Positions 16,563 to 25,141 of a stretch of DNA of 64,000 nucleotides are shown here, in pieces. The stretch covers positions 186,001-250,000 of the forward strand of contig NZ_JAGEMN010000003.1 in NCBI RefSeq assembly GCF_017921835.1. Reading direction: 5' to 3'. Made by a program: the position numbers and the translations under genes. A model generated the notes under the pieces. It saw only the letters and a program-made list of their open reading frames with translations, was not told the origin of the DNA and searched no databases. This DNA is from Sporosarcina sp. 6E9 (lineage in GTDB: Bacteria; Bacillota; Bacilli; Bacillales_A; Planococcaceae). The number at the start of each line of letters is the position of its first letter. Position 1 is the stretch's first letter.

Positions 16563-17630
16563 TTACTTTTTTGTTTTATCCAAAATACGATTTGCAATTT
16601 CTGTATAAATCTGTCCGATTGGATGGTCCTCTGCATAAACAGATGGAGCGAAATCTTCTTCATTCCAATCTGGCTGCCCAAGTGGAATTTGGCCGATCAA
16701 ATCAGTCCGTAGTTCCTCGGCTAATCTTGTTCCGCCGCCTTTTCCGAAAACAAATTCGCGCTCACCAGTTGTTTCAGATTCAAACCACGACATGTTTTCG
16801 ATTACACCCAATAACTCGTGATCGGTTTGAAGCGCCATCGCTCCCGCGCGCGCAGCTACAAATGCCGCTGTTGGATGTGGTGTTGTAACGATTATTTCTT
16901 TAGATGTAGGCAACATTTGGTGAATATCAAGTGCAATATCCCCAGTTCCAGGTGGCAAGTCTAGGAATAAGTAATCGAGATCTCCCCACTCTACATCACG
17001 GAAAAATTGGTCCAGCGCTTTTCCAAGCATTGGGCCTCTCCATACAACTGGCGCATTATCTTCCACAAAAAAGCCCATTGAAATGACTTTAACGCCTAGA
17101 CGTTCAACCGGAATAATTCGCTCACCGCGGACAATCGGCATCTGCGTTACACCCATCATATCCGGAACACTGAATCCATAAATATCCGCATCGATTAGTC
17201 CAACTTTTTTCCCGAGCCGTGCAAGAGCGACCGCAATATTAACAGATACAGTGGATTTTCCAACTCCGCCTTTACCAGATGCTATCGAGATGAATTCAAC
17301 ATCGCTTAATGGCGACAATATATCTTGCGCTTCCGACTCTGTTGCCGTTCCACGAAACTTATCAAGGACTTCCTGTGATAGTTCTTCGAAGCGAATTCCA
17401 ACAGAATTGGCACCCGCGCCCTTTAAGATGTCGACAACCTTCATTTGAAACGGTAATTGTTCCGCAGTATTCACTTTAGCAAGCGCTAGCTTGACGCTAA
17501 CATGCTCTTTTTCAACGTTAATTGATACTTCGCTAATTCCATCCGTCTCTGCAAGTGATTTATGTAAAAACGGATCTTTTAACTGACCTACTAACTCTCG
17601 TACTTCTTGTTCATTGAGCAATTTCAACAC
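16563..17630 (-). CDS. salA: Mrp/ApbC-family P-loop ATPase (SalA)
   Basis: This 355-residue protein has an N-terminal DUF59/MIP18-like domain (about 1-90) and a C-terminal ParA/MinD-type ATPase domain with the deviant Walker A SGKGGVGKST at about residue 117. LFLDLPPGTGD gives the Walker B region. Mrp/ApbC proteins carry iron-sulfur clusters; the B. subtilis orthologue SalA also represses scoC to control proteases. The usual C-terminal CxxC of ApbC is not visible here, as in SalA-type members. It converges with gerD. Confidence 0.9.
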   Translation of the reverse strand: MLKLLNEQEVRELVGQLKDPFLHKSLAETDGISEVSINVEKEHVSVKLALAKVNTAEQLPFQMKVVDILKGAGANSVGIRFEELSQEVLDKFRGTATESEAQDILSPLSDVEFISIASGKGGVGKSTVSVNIAVALARLGKKVGLIDADIYGFSVPDMMGVTQMPIVRGERIIPVERLGVKVISMGFFVEDNAPVVWRGPMLGKALDQFFRDVEWGDLDYLFLDLPPGTGDIALDIHQMLPTSKEIIVTTPHPTAAFVAARAGAMALQTDHELLGVIENMSWFESETTGEREFVFGKGGGTRLAEELRTDLIGQIPLGQPDWNEEDFAPSVYAEDHPIGQIYTEIANRILDKTKK

Positions 17631-17700
17631 TCCTTGGAGGTTTATTCAATACGCCTCCAAGTATACCACAGTCAATTATGCGTATCGATTGAACGGACTC

Positions 17701-18414
17701 TTACATTTCTTCAGCATTGATAAATGCTGAGATTCCTTCGACAATGGCATCCGCAACTTTCCCTTGATACGCTGGGTCGGTTAGTAGCGCCCTTTCTTCA
17801 GGATTCGATATAAATCCTGTCTCAACAAGGACCGCTGGCATTGGTGCATGTTTCAACAAGTAAACACCGCTGATTGAAAGTGCTTCACGGTCTGTATTTT
17901 TTAAGTTGGTACGAAAAGAGTTCTGAATGGCTTTTGCCAGAAACTCCCCGCCTGGATCGCCGCCCTTATGATAAAAAACCTGAGCCCCGCGCCACTTTTC
18001 TTGCGGAATGGCATTGACATGAATACTAATAAATACATCCGGGTTTTCATTTACAGTAATATCTTCACGTAATTTTAAATCTGCCAGTTTCCGTGATCGA
18101 ACAGATGGAAATTGATCCCCAGGAGCATGTTCTGCTAATGCGTCACCACTTTTTTCACGCGTCATGACTACCGTTGCACCTTTTTTCTTCAATCGTTTAG
18201 CAACCTCATGTGAAATACTCAGCGTAATATCACGTTCTACAATATCGCCCGATGATGCACCACCATCCAATCCTCCGTGTCCAGGATCAATCACAACTTT
18301 CACACCTGCAAATTCTTCAGGCATAAAAAAAACATTATCCGATGCCTGTACTCCGTAAATAACAATCCCCAGCGTGCAAAAAAAGATAAATCCAAGTAGT
18401 CCCCACCTCTTCAC
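17701..18414 (-). CDS. cwlD: N-acetylmuramoyl-L-alanine amidase CwlD
   Basis: This is the germination-specific amidase that strips peptide side chains so that muramic-delta-lactam can form in the spore cortex. The 237-residue protein has an N-terminal signal or anchor (WGLLGFIFFCTLGIVIYG) and an Amidase_3 domain. The zinc and catalytic motifs are DPGHGG near residue 42, an SIHVNA histidine in mid-domain, and VETGFISNPEE near the C-terminus. The start is GTG 18414, chosen because AAGGCGGTG lies five bases upstream and the length then equals the usual one. It is followed by salA. Confidence 0.93.
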   Translation of the reverse strand: MKRWGLLGFIFFCTLGIVIYGVQASDNVFFMPEEFAGVKVVIDPGHGGLDGGASSGDIVERDITLSISHEVAKRLKKKGATVVMTREKSGDALAEHAPGDQFPSVRSRKLADLKLREDITVNENPDVFISIHVNAIPQEKWRGAQVFYHKGGDPGGEFLAKAIQNSFRTNLKNTDREALSISGVYLLKHAPMPAVLVETGFISNPEERALLTDPAYQGKVADAIVEGISAFINAEEM

Positions 18415-18473
18415 ATAGACACCGCCTTTTTCCTCCACTATACGCACGAAAGAAGAAAGATATGTCTAATACA

Positions 18474-18586
18474 AAAGCGCAAGGCGCCCGTCTAGCCCCG
18501 ACAAGCATAAGAAATCTGGCGACGTGGCGTCCTCTTGCCGAGGAAGAATGCTTATGACCCAAGGGGCTGGCGCATGGAGCTAGACG
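18474..18586. repeat. Structured intergenic element (about 113 bp)
   Basis: GTCTAG (18490-18495) pairs with CTAGAC (18580-18585), AGCCCC with GGGGCT (18563-18568), CATAAG with CTTATG, and CCTC with GAGG. This makes a nested multi-stem structure. Its right end GGAGCTAGAC recurs at the element near 30476-30570. It looks like a dispersed intergenic repeat rather than a gene. Confidence 0.5.
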
Positions 18587-18627
18587 TAACAAAAAAAGGA
18601 ACCTCAAGGGTCCCTTCTCACCTAAAC

Positions 18628-18924
18628 TTATTCAGTTTCGCCATCCCACTCAAGCATGCCGCCCGTCATATTGGCTGCATCATACCCTGCTTCTTCTAGA
18701 TACTCCGTCGCACGTCCACTGCGTCCGCCTGAACGACAAATGATTATGTAGGGCTTTGACTTATCGAGCTCGCCTACACGCTCTGCAACCTCTCCTAGCG
18801 GGATGTGGATCGCTCCTGGGATAATCCCTTCCGCTACTTCATCATCTTCGCGAACATCTACCAAATTCAGTTGTTGACCGCTTTCCAACAAATCTTTTAC
18901 CTCTGCCGGTGTAATTTCTTTCAT
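18628..18924 (-). CDS. Single-domain rhodanese-like protein
   Basis: This 98-residue protein is a single rhodanese domain. It has the family pattern LVDVREDDEVAEGIIPGAIHIPLGEV, and an active-site loop IICRSGGRSGRAT with the catalytic cysteine near residue 65. Such proteins carry sulfane sulfur or act in thiol chemistry; the partner is not evident. The start is ATG 18924 with GGGGGA eight bases upstream; the frame extends to 18954. Confidence 0.9.
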   Translation of the reverse strand: MKEITPAEVKDLLESGQQLNLVDVREDDEVAEGIIPGAIHIPLGEVAERVGELDKSKPYIIICRSGGRSGRATEYLEEAGYDAANMTGGMLEWDGETE

Positions 18925-18979
18925 TAGTACAGTCCCCCAATCCATATGTTTCATCTATTTTAACATAACCCTTATAGTT

Positions 18980-19696
18980 TTATCTGTCTGGATTTTTGAT
19001 TTCAACAAACAATGATCCGTCATCTTGGACTTGTGCAAGAAATACTTGTTCGGCGGACTCTACACCTTTTTTGCGCAGTTCCTTCATAAGCCACTCTTCT
19101 GTTAAACTCAATTCCGTTAGGTTTTTCTTCATCACTTTACCGTCTGAAATGAGTTCTGTCGGAAGGTATTTAGGCGTTGTTGTGGACGCTTTGACGTCTT
19201 GTTTCGTTGCACCTTGTTGCGTAATCTTTTTCATGACACTTAGTTCACCGTTTGTTTCTAAAATGGCGTAGTGGACATCCTGAAGGGTGAATATCGATTG
19301 CTCGCGGAGCATCATCATCAAGTCATTGACGTGCAAGCGCTCCTTCTTCATCGCATTCTCCATAATTGCGCCTTCTTTTATCACAATTGTCGGCTGGTCA
19401 TCTAATACGATTCGTAAATTACTTGACTTTAGTGAAATGTAACTCGCTAACAAAGTTAAAACCGCCCACCAAGCGAGTGCAACGAGTCCATTCATAAACT
19501 TCACATCAGTTTGGCCTGCCATTTCTGCGGCAATCGATCCAAACGCAATCCCCGTTATGTAATGGAAGAACGTTAATTGACTGAGCTGTTTTTTACCAAG
19601 AATTCGCGCCAATATCAAGAGCGCCACGAAAGCACCTGTCGTCCTGAAAATCATTTCCCAAAAATCAAATTTAAAGAATTCCACGTTAAATAACAC
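18980..19696 (-). CDS. DUF421/YetF-family membrane protein
   Basis: This 238-residue protein has about three N-terminal membrane helices followed by a soluble DUF421 domain, with VLDDQPTIVIKEGAIMENAMKKERLHVNDLMMMLREQ and a second segment near ELISDGKVMKKNLTEL. This matches YetF/YdfR-type proteins of Bacillus, whose role is poorly known (linked to spore or envelope functions in some members). The start may be GTG 19696 or GTG 19684. It stands alone between the rhodanese and modC. Confidence 0.85.
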   Translation of the reverse strand: MLFNVEFFKFDFWEMIFRTTGAFVALLILARILGKKQLSQLTFFHYITGIAFGSIAAEMAGQTDVKFMNGLVALAWWAVLTLLASYISLKSSNLRIVLDDQPTIVIKEGAIMENAMKKERLHVNDLMMMLREQSIFTLQDVHYAILETNGELSVMKKITQQGATKQDVKASTTTPKYLPTELISDGKVMKKNLTELSLTEEWLMKELRKKGVESAEQVFLAQVQDDGSLFVEIKNPDR

Positions 19697-19750
19697 TACC
19701 CTTCGTATAATCCAGTCGGGTGTAGTGTGTACTTAACTTTAATTACATAT

Positions 19751-20410
19751 TCAAAAAATCACTTGCCTATTTCGATTATCAACTGTTTTTGTAATTAAGC
19801 CACTTTCCAAAAAGATAATTTTATCTCCAAGTTTTTCCGCTTCCAGCATATCATGCGTCACGATAATGAAAGGAATCTTCCATATTTCATGCAAACGTTT
19901 CAATTCATCCTGACATTCCAACCGCGTTTTCGAATCAAGCGCCGATAAAGGTTCATCTAGTAATAATAGAGACGGCTCAGTTGCCAACGCTCTTGCCAGC
20001 GCCACTCTTTGCTTTTCACCCCCCGAGATTTGATGAGGATATTTGCTTTGTAAATGATTAATTCCTAGCGTACTTACTAATTGTTGAATACGCGCTTCAG
20101 CATCGGTCTTTTTAACGCCGTACGCAATATTTTTCTCCACTGTCATATGCGGAAAAAGCGCATAGTCTTGAAACAAATACCCGATATTACGTTGCTGTGT
20201 GGGAAGTGGTTTTTCATTTGCAGAGAAGAAGGTTTGTTCATTCAAGATAATTTTTCCAGCATCGGGATGGTCCAAACCTGCAATCGCATTGAGTATTGTC
20301 GTTTTCCCGGATCCAGACGGTCCAACTAATACGAGAATCTCCTCATCTACCATCAGATTAACATCTACTGAAAAGTGGGGTAATTTTTTTTCAATTTGCA
20401 CTTCCAGCAT
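19751..20410 (-). CDS. modC: Molybdate ABC transporter ATP-binding protein
   Basis: This 219-residue ABC ATPase has Walker A GPSGSGKT near residue 32, Q-loop LFQDYALFPHMT, signature SGGEKQRVALARAL and Walker B LLLLDEPLSALD. It lacks the C-terminal MOP domain of E. coli ModC, as is common in Firmicutes. It energises import of molybdate (or tungstate) with the permease and binding protein encoded just upstream. AGAGGT precedes the ATG by seven bases. Confidence 0.88.
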   Translation of the reverse strand: MLEVQIEKKLPHFSVDVNLMVDEEILVLVGPSGSGKTTILNAIAGLDHPDAGKIILNEQTFFSANEKPLPTQQRNIGYLFQDYALFPHMTVEKNIAYGVKKTDAEARIQQLVSTLGINHLQSKYPHQISGGEKQRVALARALATEPSLLLLDEPLSALDSKTRLECQDELKRLHEIWKIPFIIVTHDMLEAEKLGDKIIFLESGLITKTVDNRNRQVIF

Positions 20411-20422
20411 ATTATCTACCTC

Positions 20423-21106
20423 TTATGCATTGTCATTTTTGTAACGCTCAATATTCCTTTTACTCCACCAGTTCAACCACATGATTGTACTAAACCCAAG
20501 CGCGACGATGATAACAACCCAGAAAGTCGCCTTTTCCATTTGGCCCGACTCAACAGCAAAGTAAATCGCCATCGGAATCGTGTCAGTTTTTCCTGGAATA
20601 TAGCCCGCCAACATTAACGTAGCGCCAAATTCACCGAGTCCGCGCGCAAATGATAAGACTAGTCCTGCGAGAAGTCCCGGCCAAGCGAGTCGAAAGGAAA
20701 TCGTCCAAAATACACGCCAATTCGACGCACCCATCGTACGCGCCGCATTTTCCATTTTCGAATCCAAACTTTCAAACGCCGCCGCCGCACTTTGGTACAT
20801 CAACGGAAAAGAAACAACAATTGACGCAATTACAGCGCCAATCCAAGTGAAGACAATTTGAAAATCAAACCAATTCAACAGCCAACTGCCAATAAACCCA
20901 TTCTTCCCAAATAAAATGAGCAACCCAAAACCAACGACAGTCGGCGGCAAGACAAGCGGCAGCATGAATAAGGATTCGATAATACTTTTCCCGAAAAACT
21001 TTTTACGCGAAAATAAATGCGCAAAGAACACGCCGAATACAAAGACAAAAAAAGTGGAGATGCCCGCTACTTTTAACGATAATATTAATGGTGAATAATC
21101 GGTCAC
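20423..21106 (-). CDS. modB: Molybdate ABC transporter permease
   Basis: This 227-residue membrane protein has about five to six transmembrane segments and the binding-protein-dependent permease loop (ENAARTMGASNWRVFWTISFRLAWPGLLAG) that contacts the ATPase. It matches ModB. The start is GTG 21106 with AAGGGGG six bases upstream; ATG 21112 would overlap that site. It lies 15 bases after modA and 12 before modC. Confidence 0.9.
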   Translation of the reverse strand: MTDYSPLILSLKVAGISTFFVFVFGVFFAHLFSRKKFFGKSIIESLFMLPLVLPPTVVGFGLLILFGKNGFIGSWLLNWFDFQIVFTWIGAVIASIVVSFPLMYQSAAAAFESLDSKMENAARTMGASNWRVFWTISFRLAWPGLLAGLVLSFARGLGEFGATLMLAGYIPGKTDTIPMAIYFAVESGQMEKATFWVVIIVALGFSTIMWLNWWSKRNIERYKNDNA

Positions 21107-21121
21107 GTACATCCCCCTTGC

Positions 21122-21889
21122 CTATTTGAATCCATGTTTGTGTAATAATTCTTGTCCCTTTTCACTTTGCAGAAAAGCTAAAAACGTCTTCGCTTCATCG
21201 GTATGGGATGTCTCCGAAACAACCGCTCCGGGATACATGATTGGGTCATGCCAATCCGAATCAGCCGTAGCCACAATCGTTACTTTATCCGATTGTAACG
21301 CATCGGTCGCATAAACAATCCCTACATCCGCATTCCCCATCTCTACATGCGTCAACACTTGCCGCACATCCGAACCCAACACCAAACTCTCTTGCATTGA
21401 ATCCCATAGACTTAAACCTTCAAGCACTTGCTTTGTATAGCGGCCCACGGGCACACTTTCAGGTTCTCCAATCGCTAAATGATCAATTGCAGCGGTGCTC
21501 ATTTTATCGAATGATGAAACCTTGATTGGCTGTTTTTTATTTGCAATCAATACTAACTCATTTTCAGCAAAGTTCACACGCGTTTCTTCAATTATCATGT
21601 TTTCTACTTGTAGTTTCTCCATATCGCTTTCGCTCGCTGACAAAAACACATCCGATGGCGCACCCTGAATAATCATTTGCGCTAATTTACCAGAGCCTCC
21701 GAAATTAAAAGTAAGTTCAATAGATGGATATTCATCTTCAAACACCGGCTTCAGCTCATTCAACACATCCGTCAAACTAGCTGCCGCAGAAATCATCAAA
21801 GTGGTTTTTTCCTCTTTGTCCTCTGGCGTACAACCGGTAGGCAATAAAACGAAACCTATCATAACAAATAAATATATAATTTTTCTCAT
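21122..21889 (-). CDS. modA: Molybdate-binding lipoprotein
   Basis: This 255-residue substrate-binding protein has a lipobox (LPTGC) after a short signal peptide. The ModA pattern includes ISAAASLTDVLNEL, FNFGGSGKLAQMIIQGAPSDVFLSAS and a C-terminal FLAFLQSEKGQELLHKHGF. It captures molybdate or tungstate outside the membrane for ModBC. The start is ATG 21889 with AAGGGG upstream; the frame extends to 21925. Confidence 0.92.
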   Translation of the reverse strand: MRKIIYLFVMIGFVLLPTGCTPEDKEEKTTLMISAAASLTDVLNELKPVFEDEYPSIELTFNFGGSGKLAQMIIQGAPSDVFLSASESDMEKLQVENMIIEETRVNFAENELVLIANKKQPIKVSSFDKMSTAAIDHLAIGEPESVPVGRYTKQVLEGLSLWDSMQESLVLGSDVRQVLTHVEMGNADVGIVYATDALQSDKVTIVATADSDWHDPIMYPGAVVSETSHTDEAKTFLAFLQSEKGQELLHKHGFK

Positions 21890-21996
21890 CAAAACATTCC
21901 CCTTAGGAGCGATATTACAAATCACTTTATCTACTTACGAATTATATCATTATGGAATGAATAAACCCATAAGAGCGAGTACGAACTAGAAGAATC

Positions 21997-22027
21997 AAAA
22001 AAATCCTTTCATTTGAGAAAAGGATTC
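21997..22027 (-). terminator. Terminator upstream of modA
   Basis: On the minus strand AATCCTTTT pairs with AAAGGATT and is followed by seven Ts. It would stop transcription from the remnant region to the right. Confidence 0.6.
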
Positions 22028-22138
22028 ATTGATAGTGTTAAGTGTTATTCTGATTACTTTATTAATAATAATTCACCATGCACTTTTCCCTTTTCACGGG
22101 AAAATTATTATTGACAAGGAATGTTTATTGGTCTAGCT

Positions 22139-22252
22139 TTACTCACAAAAATCACTCGCACACTCTTCCTTTAATGCAAGAAACTCTTGTGGCTTCATAA
22201 CTGATGTTACCGTTGCTATCTGATTATCATTTGTAGCAAAGTTGACAGTAGT
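22139..22252 (-). pseudogene. Remnant of a small cysteine-containing protein gene, copy A
   Basis: The minus strand encodes a roughly 37-residue open stretch ending KPQEFLALKEECASDFCE and stop. An in-frame stop lies immediately upstream and there is no start codon. It is clearly related to copy B at 22341-22530, sharing NxxDNQ-xxVxxxxKPxEF-xxKEEC-xxFC. The family was not recognised. Confidence 0.55.
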
Positions 22253-22340
22253 TTAGTTTCTTGGTATTTATTCAATGCAAAATATCCACCAATAATCACT
22301 ATAATGGCAGATCATTAATTTCCGTTTCAATAATAAATCT

Positions 22341-22530
22341 TTATTGGCAAAACTTGTTTTTACATTCTTCTTTATTGGGCGGGAATTCTTCTGGTTTGAC
22401 TATGTCAGCCACTTTTCCAACTTGATTATCGGAAGTATTGAACATAATGTTAAAGTACAACTCCGGTTTTCCATTCACGTGTCCCCCAGTCAACGATGCC
22501 AGTGGGAAAGCACAACAAGCCGTAAATGAT
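22341..22530 (-). pseudogene. Remnant of a small cysteine-containing protein gene, copy B
   Basis: The minus strand is open for about 60 codons after a TAG, without an obvious start codon. It contains GKPELYFNIMFNTSDNQ and KPEEFPPNKEECKNKFCQ before the stop. It is paralogous to copy A just downstream, so an ancestral gene was duplicated in tandem and both copies decayed, or the true start lies in a shifted frame. Confidence 0.55.
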
Positions 22531-22850
22531 CGGATTATGAGGCACTATAAAATGACGATGAACACAAATATGTATTGGGGCCACTTTATCAATAGCTTTG
22601 GAATAGCAGGTTGGTTTCAAAGACTTTTCAAATGATAAATCAGCAAGTAAATCAAAACTACACACCTACACAATTTAGTGAGGTTTTTTTGTGCTTCCAA
22701 ATAGATTTCATCGATCTTCCCCAAAAGAAACCTTCCCCTATAAATATCATTTAATGGTTCCAAATTGTTTTTCCAAAACGAAATAGTGCATTTTACTTTA
22801 ATAAGTATTGATAACCTTAGGGTAATCACTACTCATTCTTTAGTATCGGA
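22531..22850. other. Intergenic region, no supported gene
   Basis: Short open frames here lack good ribosome binding sites and family features. The right end carries the promoter of the sugar transporter. Confidence 0.3.
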
Positions 22851-22859
22851 TGTTATAAT
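22851..22859 (+). promoter_or_regulatory. Extended -10 promoter of the sugar ABC operon
   Basis: TGTTATAAT is a perfect extended -10 element, 38 bases upstream of the start codon. The -35 region is poor, which suits an activated or extended -10 promoter. Confidence 0.5.
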
Positions 22860-22896
22860 TAACCACTAATACAGATTTACAAAACGGGAGGCAATT

Positions 22897-24195
22897 ATGA
22901 AAAACATATTAAGCACTAGAAGTATCGTTATTTTATTCATTACAATTATCACCACTCTCACCCTCGCTGCCTGTTCTAAAGGCGACAAAGAACAAGGTAA
23001 GGGTGCCGAAAACAAAAATAATAAAGCTACTGAAATCACGGTACTTCTTCCCTCAGAAATTCCTGCTGACATGCTTGCGGAATTTGAGGATGAAACAGGG
23101 ATTCACGTCAACCTTGAAACATCGTCATGGAATAATATTCAAGATAAAATCGTCTCCGCTCTCGCTGCTGGCGTTGCTCCAGCAGATGTAACAGAATTCG
23201 ATTGGTCGTGGATTGGTCAATTCGGTTCTGCAGAATGGTATACACCTCTAAACGAATCATTCGATCAAGAATTTATTGATGATATGCCAACCATAGAGAA
23301 TTTTAAATATAATGGAGACTATTTAGCTGTTCCCTACCTAAATGATTTTCGTGTAAGTTATTACAATCAAAATTATTTTGATGAAGCAGGCATCACCGAA
23401 ATTCCAAAAACACCGGAAGAGCTGCTAGAAGTTGCCAAAACCATAAAGGAAAAAGGGGTGGTGGAATATCCAATCGGATTGCCACTCTCTGCAACAGAAG
23501 GCACAACTACAGGATGGTTTACATTGGTGAAAGCATTTGGTGGACACTTGTTTGATGATAATTGGAATCCATTATTTGTAGAAAAGGATTCAGCAGGTTA
23601 CCAGGCAATGTCTTTTATCATAAATAGTTATAAAGAAGATGAACTAATTGATTCGGCAAATCTAACGCTAAATAATATAGATGTTTATGATAATTTTAAA
23701 GCTGGCGGATCCGCTATCGATTTAGCTGGAGTTCCGGGATTATTTGAAAGATACAAAAACCCTGAGAAGTCTTCAATAGCTAATGACGTTGAAATCATGC
23801 CTGTTCCAGGGATGAATGGCGAAATTCATACATTCCAATTACCAGAAGCACTTGGTGTTCCTGCCGCATCGGAAAATAAAGAGGCTGCAATCGAATTTAT
23901 CAAATGGATCTCTCAACCGGAAAATGTGAAAAAGCTGTATGAAGAACAAGAATGGTTACCTAACCGTCTTAGTGTATTAGAAGCGTTAAATGAAGAAGGC
24001 AAACTCTCTGGAGGAGATACGCTACTAAAGGTTTTAACACATGATAAACCTTTATTTTCTGAAGGCACACCGCCATGGTATTCTGAATTTAGCACGAATG
24101 TCTCCACTACCATGAACCAAATGGCAAAAGGGGCATTAACGATTGATGAAGGCATGAAGAAGATTGCCAAATCTGTCGAGAAATACGCAGAGTAA
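22897..24195 (+). CDS. Carbohydrate ABC transporter substrate-binding lipoprotein
   Basis: This 432-residue extracellular solute-binding protein of family 1 has a signal peptide with lipobox LAAC. The mature part shows the MalE/UgpB-like layout: ITVLLPSEIPADMLAEFEDETGI, then YLAVPYLNDFRVSYYNQNYFDEAGI, and a C-terminal AAIEFIKWISQPENVKKLYEEQ. The sugar cannot be predicted from sequence. GGGAGG precedes the ATG. Two permease genes follow after a terminator, so it is made in excess over them. Confidence 0.92.
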   Translation: MKNILSTRSIVILFITIITTLTLAACSKGDKEQGKGAENKNNKATEITVLLPSEIPADMLAEFEDETGIHVNLETSSWNNIQDKIVSALAAGVAPADVTEFDWSWIGQFGSAEWYTPLNESFDQEFIDDMPTIENFKYNGDYLAVPYLNDFRVSYYNQNYFDEAGITEIPKTPEELLEVAKTIKEKGVVEYPIGLPLSATEGTTTGWFTLVKAFGGHLFDDNWNPLFVEKDSAGYQAMSFIINSYKEDELIDSANLTLNNIDVYDNFKAGGSAIDLAGVPGLFERYKNPEKSSIANDVEIMPVPGMNGEIHTFQLPEALGVPAASENKEAAIEFIKWISQPENVKKLYEEQEWLPNRLSVLEALNEEGKLSGGDTLLKVLTHDKPLFSEGTPPWYSEFSTNVSTTMNQMAKGALTIDEGMKKIAKSVEKYAE

Positions 24196-24201
24196 TTGTA
24201 A

Positions 24202-24236
24202 ACAGGGCTACAATACAGTATTGTAGCCCTGTTTTT
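24202..24236 (+). terminator. Strong intra-operon terminator (attenuator)
   Basis: A perfect 14-bp stem (24202-24215 with 24219-24232) with a three-base loop is followed by Ts. It lies between the binding-protein gene and the permeases and probably lowers permease expression by partial termination. Confidence 0.85.
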
Positions 24237-24265
24237 ATAGATATCCTTGTAAAGGAAGAGTCGAT

Positions 24266-25141
24266 ATGTTCTTTAAGCAAAAAATTTATCCCTATTTGTT
24301 TGTTATCCCACTGATTCTCTTGATGTTTGGATTAGTGTTTTATCCAGCCATTCTAACATTCATAGAAAGCTTCAAATCACTTAAACTCACCATGCCAGAT
24401 AACACCCACTTTATTGGTTTTTCAAATTATCTAGAGTTATTACGTGATCCTGATGTATTGATCTCTTTAAAAAATACATTTTGGTATTATTTAGTGTCCG
24501 TAGTTTTTGGATTTTTGGGCGGCCTTTTGATTGCACTTGTTCTTAGAGAGAACTTCAAAGGGAGAGCGTGGATGTTAGCCATTGTTATTCTACCTTGGGC
24601 TATTCCACCAGTAGTAAGTGCAACCATTTGGAAGTTAATACTTGACCCGACTTACGGTCCTGTCAATCAGCTACTCACAAGTATGGGAATCATCCAAACA
24701 TCTAGTCCGCTTTTGGCTAAACCAGGATTGGCCATTTTTATCATCGCACTTGTTCATGTTTGGAAAATGATTCCGCTTGTCGCTATAATTTTGCTTGCGG
24801 CACTTCAAGCCATCCCAAAAGAAATCTATCAAGCTTCCCAAATAGATGGTGCCGGTCCATGGAAGGGCTTTTTACATATCACGCTCCCATTGTTAAAACC
24901 CGCTATTGCAATAGTTCTTACACAAGCCACTATTTCAAGCATCAACTTGTTTGATGAAATTTATGTATTAACTGGAACAGCATTAGATACAAGATCCATT
25001 ATGACGCAAAACTATTTAATTGCGTTTAGACAACTTGATCTAGGTCTTGGAATGGCCTTGTCATTTTTGACTACCATCATAATTTTAGTCATCAGTTTAA
25101 TCTATTTTGCTATCCTTGGAAAGCGAGGGGATATGAATTGA
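24266..25141 (+). CDS. Carbohydrate ABC transporter permease (MalF type)
   Basis: This 291-residue membrane protein has six predicted transmembrane segments. The cytoplasmic EAA loop reads QASQIDGAGPWKGFLHITLPLLKP near residues 190-215. It pairs with the next gene to form the sugar channel. Its stop codon overlaps the TTG start of the second permease by four bases, so the two are translationally coupled. Confidence 0.93.
   Translation: MFFKQKIYPYLFVIPLILLMFGLVFYPAILTFIESFKSLKLTMPDNTHFIGFSNYLELLRDPDVLISLKNTFWYYLVSVVFGFLGGLLIALVLRENFKGRAWMLAIVILPWAIPPVVSATIWKLILDPTYGPVNQLLTSMGIIQTSSPLLAKPGLAIFIIALVHVWKMIPLVAIILLAALQAIPKEIYQASQIDGAGPWKGFLHITLPLLKPAIAIVLTQATISSINLFDEIYVLTGTALDTRSIMTQNYLIAFRQLDLGLGMALSFLTTIIILVISLIYFAILGKRGDMN

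Noticed and set aside
22617..22829. 70-residue minus-strand ORF before the sugar operon
   Set aside because: No ribosome binding site, no recognisable domain, and it reads across low-complexity AT-rich DNA.
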